Source: Promicromonospora sp. AC04
GTDB lineage: Bacteria > Actinomycetota > Actinomycetes > Actinomycetales > Cellulomonadaceae
Assembly: GCF_003058225.1 (NCBI RefSeq)
Contig: NZ_QBUG01000005.1
Coordinates: 248,001 to 312,000 of the forward strand
Direction of reading: 5' to 3'
Length of the DNA: 64,000 nt
Below the pieces are notes generated by a model. It saw nothing but the letters and a program-made list of their open reading frames with translations, was not told the origin of the DNA and ran no database searches. Each line of letters opens with the position of its first letter. Positions within the stretch are counted from its first letter, which is position 1. The position numbers were made by a program, and so were the translations under genes. Below, piece after piece: positions 35,553 to 44,120 of this stretch.

Positions 35553-36689
35553 TCAGGGCCCGGGTACCCAGTCCTCGTCGTCCAGGACCCACGCCGCGCC
35601 GTCCGGTTCCTGCCGGACGGCGTCGGCGAACCAGTAGGTCTCGTCGGGATTCCACCCGGCGATGACGCCGGCGGTGTCGTCGTCGACCGGGATGGCCGTG
35701 CCCGCGGCGGCGAGGTACGCGGCGGCGGTGAGGTGGACGGCGTCGTGGTCGACGGCGATCTTCGTCCAGTCGGGGATCACCCAGCGGCCCGCGCGGCCGG
35801 TGGTGCGGTACCAGTCGTGCCGCTTCTGGGCGGTCACGTCCAGCGGGTACGCGCGGCACAGCGCGGCCCACGTGGCGGCACCGTCGATCTCGCACACGCG
35901 CACATCCGCGGGAACCTGCACCCGCCGGGCGACAGCGCGCTCCCACCCCAAACCGTCCTCGACCAGCCAGAGGCCGGCGGGCCCGGGGCGGCCGAGGCTC
36001 CGCGTGGTGCGGGTCAGGTCCGACGGCGGGGTGGACCACCACGAACCGCTCCAGGAGGCCGTCGGGTCGGTGGGGGCGTGCTTCAGCGCCTGCCGCTCGT
36101 CCTTCACGACGTCGGCGCGCCACTGCGCCAGCCGCTCCCCCGCCCCCGGCCCGGCGCCCGTCATCGCACCGGCCGACGCCGTCGCGTCCGCATCCCAGGT
36201 GATCGTGTGCTGATCCGCGCGGGCCACGGGTTCGCTCCACCAGCCGACGGCGGCCCCGAACCCGGCCACGTGCACGGACCCCGCGACGTGCACCGCTACA
36301 CGACCCAGCGCGGCACGCACGACGGGCGTGGCGGCGAGCAGGTCCTCGCCGTCGGGCTCCTGCCAGTACCGAGCGTTGGCCACCGCATCCGCGAGCGCAC
36401 GAAGCACGAGGCCCTGCTCGACGTCGGCGAGGTGGACCCGGCCCAGCAGGGACGCCACGGACTCCGGCGTCGCGGCGGTGAGCTCCGCCTCCTGCGCGCC
36501 AGGACCGAACGAGACGATCGACTGGCCCCGCCCGGGGTCGAGGTCGTAGGCGGCCCGCATCGTGGCCGACGCGAGCGGCACCCCCGCCTCGTCGCAGTCC
36601 GCGAGGAGCGCCTCGGACCCGAGCGCGAGCTCCAGCAGGAACCGCCGCCCGCGCCAGCCGCCCAGCAACGCCTCTGGCGTGATCGTCAT
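35553..36689 (-). CDS. Unrecognised soluble protein, Trp-rich
   Basis: 378 residues from ATG at 36689, which follows GAGGAGG at a usable distance. I do not recognise a family. It has no signal peptide or membrane helix, many Trp residues (GWWSEP, ASWSGSWWSTPPSDL), and a C-terminal part that reads as a single domain ending WNPDETYWFADAVRQEPDGA and AWVLDDEDWVPGP. It stands alone, 216 bp downstream of the alpha/beta hydrolase and with a palindromic repeat in the gap. Function unknown. Confidence 0.75.
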   Translation of the reverse strand: MTITPEALLGGWRGRRFLLELALGSEALLADCDEAGVPLASATMRAAYDLDPGRGQSIVSFGPGAQEAELTAATPESVASLLGRVHLADVEQGLVLRALADAVANARYWQEPDGEDLLAATPVVRAALGRVAVHVAGSVHVAGFGAAVGWWSEPVARADQHTITWDADATASAGAMTGAGPGAGERLAQWRADVVKDERQALKHAPTDPTASWSGSWWSTPPSDLTRTTRSLGRPGPAGLWLVEDGLGWERAVARRVQVPADVRVCEIDGAATWAALCRAYPLDVTAQKRHDWYRTTGRAGRWVIPDWTKIAVDHDAVHLTAAAYLAAAGTAIPVDDDTAGVIAGWNPDETYWFADAVRQEPDGAAWVLDDEDWVPGP

Positions 36690-36811
36690 CCTCGGCTCCT
36701 CCTCATCGGCGCTCTCGCACCGTAACGACCACGTGCAGAGGACGCCGTTCCACGCCCCGCCGTTCGTGCCGCAGCCGATGACGACGATGGGCCCGGGGAA
36801 ACAGCTGCTCC

Positions 36812-36864
36812 GCGGGGTACGTTGCTGGCAGTAGACAACGTCTACTGAGCGCAACACACTCCGC
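36812..36864. repeat. GTAGAC-centred palindromic element, copy 1
   Basis: Core GTAGAC-AAC-GTCTAC (36831-36845) is flanked by GTTGCT (36821) and GCAACACACTCCGC (36851-36864); the left arm GCGGGGTACGTTGC is the imperfect inverse of the right arm. It matches 62203-62256 with identical spacing across 44 positions, the core being present in the opposite orientation. It lies 41 nt past the alpha/beta hydrolase stop. Confidence 0.85.
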
Positions 36865-36904
36865 CCGCGAAGTCGTTCTCCGGCCCGCCGCTCCGGGTGC
36901 AGGA

Positions 36905-37810
36905 TCACGCCGCGATCAGTTGTCGGGTCTGTTCCGCGACCGTCTTCCAGCACGCGGGCGGCAGGTCGTGGCCGACGCCGTCGAGCAGCACCAGCTTGGC
37001 GCCCCGGATCTCGCGCGCCACGGCACGAGCCGCCGACGTCCGGACGAGGGGGTCGTCCTCACCTTGCAGCACGAGCGTCGGCGTCCGGACCTCGTGCAGC
37101 CGCGGGCCCCGCCATCGCGCGTGGAGCTGGCGACCGATCCCGGCCATGTCCCTCGGCCCGCTCTCCAGCCCGCGTTCGATCCGTTCCCGGGCCGCCGATT
37201 CGTCGCACGGGTTCGCCGGCGACGCCATCCTTTTCGCAATGGCCAGGGACGCGGCGACGTCGCCGTCGCGACCCGCCGGATAGCGCTTCGTCACGTTGCG
37301 CGCGACCAGACCGAACCGCAGGTGGCGGAGCGCGCGGTAGCCGACCGCGTCGCTCGGCGGGGCATCGCATGAGACCAACCCGAGCACCCGGTCCGGGTGG
37401 CGCAGCGCCACCCGTTGCGCGACGACGCCGCCCAGCGAGTGCCCGAACACCACTGCACGGTCCCAGCCGACGGCGTCGAGCACGGCGACGGCGTCGTCGG
37501 CCAGGTCCTCGGCCGTGTACTTCCGGTTGCCGGATTCGAGCAGCATGCGCCAGTACTCGCGCCGCACGGTCTCGCCGAGCCGGGTCGATGCCCCTGCGTC
37601 GCGCTGGTCGTAGCGGACGACGTCGAAACCCTCGTCCGCGAACGCCCGGCACAGCCCGTCCGGCCACCAGAACCGCGAGATCGCGAGGCCCATCATGAGC
37701 AGGAGCGGGGTGCCTCCGCGCTCCCCGAACCGGTCGTAGGCAAGCTCGATGTCGCCGTTGCGCGCGCGGGTCGTCGGCGACCAGGTATCGGTGTCGGTCA
37801 CCTCAGCCAT
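36905..37810 (-). CDS. Alpha/beta hydrolase
   Basis: 301 residues. The nucleophile elbow is VVFGHSLGGVVAQ, with the acid in QGEDDPLV and His in DGVGHDLPP. The oxyanion-side segment LLLMMGLAISRFWWPDGLC resembles the aclacinomycin-methylesterase-like group. It is a cytoplasmic esterase or lactonase; substrate unknown. It is divergent from the DUF6153/copper genes, 74 bp away. No clear ribosome-binding site precedes the ATG. Confidence 0.92.
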   Translation of the reverse strand: MAEVTDTDTWSPTTRARNGDIELAYDRFGERGGTPLLLMMGLAISRFWWPDGLCRAFADEGFDVVRYDQRDAGASTRLGETVRREYWRMLLESGNRKYTAEDLADDAVAVLDAVGWDRAVVFGHSLGGVVAQRVALRHPDRVLGLVSCDAPPSDAVGYRALRHLRFGLVARNVTKRYPAGRDGDVAASLAIAKRMASPANPCDESAARERIERGLESGPRDMAGIGRQLHARWRGPRLHEVRTPTLVLQGEDDPLVRTSAARAVAREIRGAKLVLLDGVGHDLPPACWKTVAEQTRQLIAA

Positions 37811-37884
37811 TGTCGTGCAACTGAACGCGTCCCGCCCGGACAGCCATTTTCGACAGGCACCGGCAGTGCGATAACCTCCGTGAC

Positions 37885-38340
37885 GTGCCCGTGATCTCGC
37901 TCCTCCGCTCGGCTGTCGCCGAGCCCGGGCGACGCCTGAACGGCGCTCTGGTGATCCTCACGGTGATCATCGGTGTGGTCACCATGCACTCGATGAGCGG
38001 GTCCCCGACCTTGCACCAGCACCGGCCGCACGGGGCCTCCGTCGTCGCCGCGCTGAGCGCCTCCGTCGACGGCATGCCGCCGACGGTGACGCAGGCCGAC
38101 CACGTCAAGCAGGACCCGGCCGAGCCCGCGGGCAGCTGCTGCGAGGGGTGCGGCGGGCACGACGCCGCCATGGCGATGTGCCTCATGATCCTCGTCGCGC
38201 TGCTGGCCCTCGTCGTACCCGTACGACGGCTCCTGTGGCGGGCCCTGCTCGCGCTGTCGGTGCCCCTGGCGCAGGTGGTGACCGACCTGCGGGCGGTCAC
38301 CGCTCCCTCCTTGCACGAGCTCTGCATCTCCCGGACGTAG
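37885..38340 (+). CDS. DUF6153-like small membrane protein
   Basis: 151 residues from a GTG at 37885, with TAACCT 7 nt upstream (leaderless). Two membrane segments (LVILTVIIGVVTMHSM near 25-38; AMAMCLMILVALLALVVPV near 95-113) flank a Cys/His-rich loop, GSCCEGCGGHD. This layout, and its place before DUF305 and CopCD genes, matches the DUF6153 proteins of actinobacterial copper loci. The CC..C..H cluster may bind a metal; that is inference. Confidence 0.8.
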   Translation: MPVISLLRSAVAEPGRRLNGALVILTVIIGVVTMHSMSGSPTLHQHRPHGASVVAALSASVDGMPPTVTQADHVKQDPAEPAGSCCEGCGGHDAAMAMCLMILVALLALVVPVRRLLWRALLALSVPLAQVVTDLRAVTAPSLHELCISRT

Positions 38341-38440
38341 ACCCGGCCTCGACGCCCACCGCGTCGACCGGACAACGCGACCGCGCCCCAGCGCGATCAC
38401 GTCGATGAGTGCTACCCCGAGACGAGCTAGAGGAAGAACC

Positions 38441-39010
38441 ATGAAGCGCACCCTTATGTCCGCCATCGCCCTGGCCGGAGCCCTTGCCCTCGCGGGCTGC
38501 TCCGGCTCGGAGCCCGCGCAGGACACCGCCGCCGTGTCCGGCGACCAGGCGGAGCACAACGACGCGGACGTCATGTTCGCGCAGATGATGATCCCGCACC
38601 ACGAGCAGGCGATCGAGATGTCGGACGTCGTCCTGGCCAAGCCCGACGCCGACCCCGCGGTCACCGACCTCGCCACCCAGATCAAGGCGGCGCAGGCCCC
38701 CGAGATCGAGGAGCTCGGCGGGTGGCTCGACGCCTGGGGCGCCGAGCGCAGCTCGGAGCACGGCGGCCACGCCGGGATGGACGGCATGATGTCCGACGAC
38801 GACATGCAGGCACTCGGCGACGCGGCGGGCCCCGAGGCGAGCCGCCTGTTCCTCGAGCAGATGATCGCGCACCACCAGGGCGCCGTCGAGATGGCCGAGG
38901 AGGAGATCGAGTCGGGCCAGGACCCGGCAGCGGTCGAGCTGGCTCAGACGATCGTCGACACGCAGACCGCCGAGATCGAGACGATGGAAAACCTGCTCGC
39001 CTCGATGTGA
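38441..39010 (+). CDS. DUF305 lipoprotein, likely metal (copper) binding
   Basis: 189 residues, with AGAGGAAG before the ATG. The signal peptide ends in a lipobox, LALAGC, so the mature protein is a surface lipoprotein. DUF305 has two related halves with paired His motifs: MIPHHEQAIEMSD and MIAHHQGAVEMAEEE. A His/Met-rich loop lies between them (HGGHAGMDGMMSDDDM). DUF305 genes regularly sit with copper transport genes. Sixty bases separate it from the CopC-CopD fusion, so the three genes likely form an operon. Confidence 0.92.
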   Translation: MKRTLMSAIALAGALALAGCSGSEPAQDTAAVSGDQAEHNDADVMFAQMMIPHHEQAIEMSDVVLAKPDADPAVTDLATQIKAAQAPEIEELGGWLDAWGAERSSEHGGHAGMDGMMSDDDMQALGDAAGPEASRLFLEQMIAHHQGAVEMAEEEIESGQDPAAVELAQTIVDTQTAEIETMENLLASM

Positions 39011-39070
39011 CCGGTGGGTGGTGCGCCGGCGCCGAGCCGGCGCACCACCCGTCCTCGAAGGAGTCTGCAC

Positions 39071-40549
39071 ATGCGCCGAACCTCTCTTGGCGTGCGCTCC
39101 GGCGCGGTCGGGACCCGGCTGGTCGTGGGAGTGCTCGCGGCGCTGGTGCTCGCGCTGTGGTGCGCGCCGCCCGCGTCCGCACACACCCGGCTCGAGTCGA
39201 CGGCGCCCGCCGCCGGCTCGACGTCCGACAGCCCGGTCGACGAGGTGGCGCTGCGGTTCACGCTCCCGGTGACCTCGCTCGGCGACGGCATCGTCGTCGA
39301 CGGGCCGGCGGGGACGGTGGCGGCCGACGTCGCCTCGGCCGAGGGCGGCCTCGTCCTCGTGGCGACGCCCGCCGAACCGCTGGCCGCCGGCGACTACACG
39401 GTGAGCTGGACCGCCGCCGCCCAGGACGGTCACCCGCTGGAGGGCTCCTTCGGCTTCACCGTCGGCGGGACGGGCCCCGCCCCGAGCGAACCCGCCGAGC
39501 CCGGCGGGAGCACCGGCGCGCCGTCGGCCGATCCCGACGACGAAGCGTCGGAGGGCACAGAGGGCGGGCATACCGACGGCCCGCACGGCGCCCACGACAT
39601 GGGCAACATGGACGGGATGGACCACGACGCCGTGGCCATGGACAGCCCCGCGAGCAACGTCGCGGAGGCCGTCGCACGGCTGGGCAGCGCGGCCGCCCTC
39701 TGGGGCTGGCTGGTCGCCGCGGGCGGCCTGGTGTTCGCGGGCCTCGTGCTCCGGGGAGAGGACCGGGAGGACGTCCCGGTCGTCCTCCGGGCCGTCCGCT
39801 GGACGGGCCTGCTGATCCTGGCCGGCCTCGCCGTCCACGTCTCGGCCGGGTCCGTGCACATGGCGCACGGCGACATCGCCGCCGCGGTCTCGCCCTCCTC
39901 GATCGCGGGCTCGCTCACCGCCACCACCCGCTGGGCCCTGGGCCTGCAGGCCGTTGGCGCGGCGGCGATCGCGGTGGGCGCCCGGCACACCCTGCCGGGC
40001 TCGTGGTCCGCGGTCCTCGGGAGCGTGCTCGTCGGCGCGGGGCACGTGCTCGGCGGCCACAGCAACACCGCCGAGCCGCGGTGGTTGGTCATCACCGCCG
40101 ACGTCGCGCACCTCGCGGCCGCGGCCACGTGGGTGGGCGGCGTCGTCGCGACGGGGATCCTGCTGCACAGCCGCCGCCGGGACGGACGCTCCCTCGACGC
40201 CGCCCTGATCGGCGCCCGGTTCTCCGTCGTCGCGGCCGTGTCCGTCGCGGTGGTCGGCGCCGCCGGCATAGTGCTGGCGGTCGAGATCCTCGACCGTCCG
40301 GCGCAGCTCTGGGAGAGCGCCTGGGGGCTCTTCCTGCTCGCCAAGCTCGGCGTCGTCGCGGTGGTCGGGGTGATCGGGACGTACAACCACTTCCGCGTCG
40401 TGCCGCGGCTCGAGTCCAGGCGTTTCCGGCAGCGCAGCGCCCGCAAGGCGGGCAACCTGCTGCGGCGCAGCGCCGTGCGCGAGACGTCGCTGATGGTCGT
40501 GATCGTGCTGATCACGGCCTGGCTGGTCGCCGCGTCCGTCGAGGACTGA
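39071..40549 (+). CDS. CopC-CopD fusion, copper import/resistance membrane protein
   Basis: 492 residues, with GAAGGAG before the ATG. A signal peptide (to ..PPASA) leaves His as the first mature residue (HTRLESTAPAAGS), the classic CopC Cu(II) ligand; DGHPLEGSFGFTV closes the CopC domain near residue 135. A linker rich in His and Met follows (GGHTDGPHGAHDMGNMDGMD). Residues about 210-490 are a CopD-type membrane domain with some eight helices. Fusions of this YcnJ type bind copper outside the cell and move it inward. Confidence 0.93.
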   Translation: MRRTSLGVRSGAVGTRLVVGVLAALVLALWCAPPASAHTRLESTAPAAGSTSDSPVDEVALRFTLPVTSLGDGIVVDGPAGTVAADVASAEGGLVLVATPAEPLAAGDYTVSWTAAAQDGHPLEGSFGFTVGGTGPAPSEPAEPGGSTGAPSADPDDEASEGTEGGHTDGPHGAHDMGNMDGMDHDAVAMDSPASNVAEAVARLGSAAALWGWLVAAGGLVFAGLVLRGEDREDVPVVLRAVRWTGLLILAGLAVHVSAGSVHMAHGDIAAAVSPSSIAGSLTATTRWALGLQAVGAAAIAVGARHTLPGSWSAVLGSVLVGAGHVLGGHSNTAEPRWLVITADVAHLAAAATWVGGVVATGILLHSRRRDGRSLDAALIGARFSVVAAVSVAVVGAAGIVLAVEILDRPAQLWESAWGLFLLAKLGVVAVVGVIGTYNHFRVVPRLESRRFRQRSARKAGNLLRRSAVRETSLMVVIVLITAWLVAASVED

Positions 40550-40561
40550 ACGCGAGGTCGC

Positions 40562-41518
40562 CTACCTGGAGACCGGCGACAGGCGGCCCACCGTGCGGAG
40601 CACCGACATGCTGCCGTACAGCTCCTGCAGCCGCGCGACGTCGTCGGCGTCGGCGAAGGACGCGATGCCCCGCCCGAAGTCCTTGGCGGTCTCGATCGCG
40701 AAGCGGACGGCGGCCTCGACGTCGTGCAGGTCGGTCGCGCCCGTGGCCGACCCGGCCACCGCGGTCTCGGTGACGATCGCGAGGCCCACGACGGGCACCG
40801 CCGTCGCCGTGGCGGGCTGGACTATCGAGTTCACGTGGAACAGCCCGTTCCCGTAGGGCGTGATGTCCTGCATGGTGATCGGCATGACGGCGGGGGCGCG
40901 CCCGGTCGTGCGGCCGGCGACGTCGAGCAGGGTCTCCGAGACGCGCACGATCCAGCCGTCGACGATCGTCGGCGTGATCGCTATGCCCTTGTGGTTGCAG
41001 ACCCGGTTGCCCTTCGTCGTGTCGATGGACAGGATCGCGTCCATGTCGGCGAGCACCTCGTGCTGGTTGCTCGTCTCCTGGTCGACGGCCGAGCTCATGA
41101 ACGGCACGGGGTCGTGCGGCTGGGTGGGCGCGTCGGGGTCGATGTGGGTCGCGACGACGACGTCGCCCGGCAGGTGCTCGCCGCGGGCCCGCATCGCGAT
41201 GAGCTTTGCGGCGATCGTGATCGCTGCGAGCGCGCCGTCGCCGTCGCTCACGAACCCGATCTGCTCGGGGCGGGCGCCGAGGCCGCCGAGGCGGCCCAGC
41301 ACGCCGAGCGTGGGCGCGGGGCCGCCGGCGCGCTTGCCGTCGGACCCGGGGATCGTGATGCGCACGAAGTCGGTGGTTCCGCCCGGCCCGTCCACGACCT
41401 CCACCTCGATGCTGTCCGACGGCGCACCGAGGCCCTCGAGGTAGTCCGCGACCGCGGCGCCGCGGACGGCCGGGTCGTCGAGCAGGTCGAACACGGAGAT
41501 GAGATGGCTCCAGGACAT
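40562..41518 (-). CDS. DUF1177 domain protein
   Basis: 318 residues, with GGAGG upstream. It matches DUF1177 in full: SHLISVFDLLDDPAVRGAAV, VRITIPGSDGKRAGGPAPTL, ATHIDPDAPTQPHDPVPFMS and DTTKGNRVCNHKGIAITPTI. The His and Asp residues in ATHIDPDAPTQPHDP and the SNQHEV segment resemble metal-site sequences of dinuclear hydrolases, but no activity is established. It is the last gene of the OPT-AroM-DUF1177 operon. Confidence 0.92.
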   Translation of the reverse strand: MSWSHLISVFDLLDDPAVRGAAVADYLEGLGAPSDSIEVEVVDGPGGTTDFVRITIPGSDGKRAGGPAPTLGVLGRLGGLGARPEQIGFVSDGDGALAAITIAAKLIAMRARGEHLPGDVVVATHIDPDAPTQPHDPVPFMSSAVDQETSNQHEVLADMDAILSIDTTKGNRVCNHKGIAITPTIVDGWIVRVSETLLDVAGRTTGRAPAVMPITMQDITPYGNGLFHVNSIVQPATATAVPVVGLAIVTETAVAGSATGATDLHDVEAAVRFAIETAKDFGRGIASFADADDVARLQELYGSMSVLRTVGRLSPVSR

Positions 41519-41592
41519 GGGTTTGCCTCCAGTGGTGTTGCGGTAAGGGTCCCGAGGGCGTCGGGAGGGTATTTCGGGCGGGGTCGGGAGGG

Positions 41593-42306
41593 TCAGCGGG
41601 GCCTGGCGCCGAGCACCTCGGCGGCGAGCCGGGCGGCCACCGACCGGGCGACGACGACGGGCAGCCCGCTCGCGTCGGCCACGGCGTCGCGCATCGCGGC
41701 CGTGTAGCCGAAGCAGTCCAGCGCGATCACCTCGGCGCCGTCGTCGGCCAGCCTCGATGCCGCTGTGCGCAGCGCGGCCTCGTCGCCGGTGTACGGCGAG
41801 CTCGCCGCCACCGTGATCCGCGTGCCCGCGCCGAGCACACGGGAGAACTTGGTGGTCGTGTCGTCGGCCTGCTCCGCGAGCGGGGCGAGCACGCCCACCG
41901 TGCCGCCGTCGCCGGCGAACGCCGCCACCGCGTGCGCGATGATCCGGTCCGGCACGAACAGCGGCTTGGTGTGCGCGAGCGCCGGGAACGGCCCGGTGCA
42001 GGCGAGGAGCACGGCGTCGACGTCGCGCTCCAGCTCGGCGACGACCGCCGGGAGCCGCCGCAGAACCGACGCCTCGCCGATGATGGCGGCGCGCCCGTCG
42101 CGCAGGCGGGTCGTCAGTGCGTGGTCCCCCGGCTCGGGGGCGAAGGAGGCGATCTCCTCGTCCGTGCGGCCGTCCAGCACACCACGTTCGACGAGCGTGA
42201 TCCCCGGTAGCAGCGGGGCGAGCTCGGGCGTCAGGTCGACGCGGGGGGTCTGCCCGATCGTGACGACGCCGAGCCTGGTGCGGGCGGCGGTCCGGGTGCC
42301 GGTCAT
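41593..42306 (-). CDS. AroM family protein
   Basis: 237 residues. LGVVTIGQTPRVDLTPELAP at the start, LLACTGPFPAL in the middle and VIALDCFGYTAAMRDAVADA near the end are typical of AroM, whose fold resembles Asp/Glu/hydantoin racemases with a Cys in each half (ACTG, LDCFGY). It may racemise or isomerise a small amino-acid-like compound. Its ATG overlaps the stop of the OPT gene (ATGA). Confidence 0.92.
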   Translation of the reverse strand: MTGTRTAARTRLGVVTIGQTPRVDLTPELAPLLPGITLVERGVLDGRTDEEIASFAPEPGDHALTTRLRDGRAAIIGEASVLRRLPAVVAELERDVDAVLLACTGPFPALAHTKPLFVPDRIIAHAVAAFAGDGGTVGVLAPLAEQADDTTTKFSRVLGAGTRITVAASSPYTGDEAALRTAASRLADDGAEVIALDCFGYTAAMRDAVADASGLPVVVARSVAARLAAEVLGARPR

Positions 42307-43946
42307 CGCCAGAGCATCCTGCCGACCGAGTACAGGGAGTCGCCCGCGATCAGGCCCGCCCCGACGAGCGCGGTCTCCCGCTCCCCCTCCTCGCCGCGCA
42401 GCCGGCGCCAGACCAGGCGCGCCGCGAGGGCGACGAGGACGAGCCAGCCGGCGTTCGGCGTGGCGACGAGCAGACCGGTGGCCAGCAGCACGCCGAGCTG
42501 GCGGCTGGGACCGCCGACAAGCTGCACGAGTGCCCCCGGCACTGCCCAGATCAGCAGGTTGACGAGCACCGACGGATCGGAGATGCCTGCCTTGATGGTG
42601 TCCACGTAGACCACCGCCGTCGGCGGCACCTGGCCGCTCTCGAACAGCGACGGCCACACGAGCGCCACGATGCCGATGGCGACGACAAAGCCGAGGATCG
42701 AGGCCCGCAGCTGCTCGCGGCGCCCGTCCAGCTCGAACGCCGTGTACGGGCGGCGGTCGCGGCGCAGCAGCCAGCCCGCCTTGAAGTCGTAGCCCATGTC
42801 GGCGAACGCGGGTCCGGTGGAGGCGCAGTAGCCGACGAGCAGGGCGAGCGGGACCGTGGGGAACTGCAGCAGCAGACCCAGGATCAGGAAGATGAGCGTG
42901 ACGGCGAAGGCCGGGAACCAGCCGGCGTGCATGGCGGCCAGCCCCACGATGAGCTCGTGCACGATGGCGGCGACGGCGGCGAAGAGCGCGAACCCGAGGA
43001 TCCCCCACCAGGTCAGCTCGACCCACAGGCCGCCGGCCACGGCCAGCACGACAGCGCCGACCACGAACAGCACGAAGCCGGACCCGAGCGCCCTGCGCAG
43101 CGTGCGCTCGGTGACGGTCGGCACGAGCGCCGGGTCGTCCTTCGCGGCCTCCTCCAGCGCCGCTGCCTTCTCGAGCGCGCGCTTGGACGGGCGGCCGAAC
43201 AGCATGACGCCGATCTGGACGAGCGCCACGAGGCCCGCGCCGATCATGACGCCGTGCGGCACGTAGAACGCGTTGAGGTCCAGTCCGGTCAGTGCGGGCA
43301 CGTACTGCGCGACGAGCAGGCCGATCGCGAACATCAGCAGCGCCCAGACGTTGCCGATCATCGCGATGCCGGCGGCCGACATCGGCAGCCCGAGGAACGA
43401 CGCACCGAACCCGACGATGCCGCCGCCCACGAGCAGGGCGGCCTGCTTGCCGCCGCGGTCGCCCGCACGGATCGTCTCGGCCGCCGCGACACCCGGCGGC
43501 CAGGCCGCGTCGGCGGGCAGGAAGCGCGAGCCGTAGGCGCGGTAGAGCACGAAGACGTCGATCGCCAGCCCGAGGCTCGCGCCGAGCAGCATCGGCCAGA
43601 CCAGGTCGCTGCGCCCGAACAGGTACGGGATCGCGATCGGCGTCAGCAGCGAGTTGGCCGCGGCGAACGTCGCACCCGAGATCGCCGACTGCACGAGGTT
43701 CTGCCGGTTGGTGTCGCGCATCCGGTGCAGGCCGGCGAACCCGATGCGTCCGATCAGCATCGCGACGACGGCGCCGATCACGCTCGTGTTCGGGGAGACC
43801 CCGAGCGTCGTGATCATGTGGATCCCGATCACCGCGCCGACGACGCTCATCGCGAGGGTGATGATCGCCGTGCGCGGCTCGAACGCCCGCGGATGGCGTT
43901 CCGTCGCCGCGGCCTGCGCGGGATCGCTGACGGGTGAGGCTGCCAT
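42303..43946 (-). CDS. OPT/YSL family oligopeptide transporter
   Basis: 547 residues, about fourteen to sixteen hydrophobic helices, AAGGAG before the ATG. OPT features include SPNTSVIGAVVAMLIGRIGF, AAANSLLTPIAIPYLFGRSD and GYCASTGPAFADMGYDFKAG. OPT carriers import peptides or metal chelates with protons. It is the first gene of a three-gene operon with AroM and DUF1177, divergent from an IclR regulator. Confidence 0.92.
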   Translation of the reverse strand: MAASPVSDPAQAAATERHPRAFEPRTAIITLAMSVVGAVIGIHMITTLGVSPNTSVIGAVVAMLIGRIGFAGLHRMRDTNRQNLVQSAISGATFAAANSLLTPIAIPYLFGRSDLVWPMLLGASLGLAIDVFVLYRAYGSRFLPADAAWPPGVAAAETIRAGDRGGKQAALLVGGGIVGFGASFLGLPMSAAGIAMIGNVWALLMFAIGLLVAQYVPALTGLDLNAFYVPHGVMIGAGLVALVQIGVMLFGRPSKRALEKAAALEEAAKDDPALVPTVTERTLRRALGSGFVLFVVGAVVLAVAGGLWVELTWWGILGFALFAAVAAIVHELIVGLAAMHAGWFPAFAVTLIFLILGLLLQFPTVPLALLVGYCASTGPAFADMGYDFKAGWLLRRDRRPYTAFELDGRREQLRASILGFVVAIGIVALVWPSLFESGQVPPTAVVYVDTIKAGISDPSVLVNLLIWAVPGALVQLVGGPSRQLGVLLATGLLVATPNAGWLVLVALAARLVWRRLRGEEGERETALVGAGLIAGDSLYSVGRMLWR

Positions 43947-44049
43947 GGCGTGGGCTCCTTCGAGGGGGCTGCGGGCGGCGCGCTGTGGCCGCCCGGTCGA
44001 GAACGTTGAGCAGCACCGTGCGCCACCATCGTCGGCGCAGACAACCTGA

Positions 44050-44064
44050 TCCCACTATCTGGGA
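44050..44064. promoter_or_regulatory. Palindrome between OPT operon and IclR gene
   Basis: TCCCA-CTATC-TGGGA is a perfect 5-bp inverted repeat in the 174-bp divergent gap; a candidate IclR site. The local sequence is AT-richer, as expected for overlapping promoters. Confidence 0.5.
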
Positions 44065-44120
44065 GTTACATTCATATTTCGGACTGCCCGCTAGGATGCC
44101 GCCGACCGACAGGAGCGACC

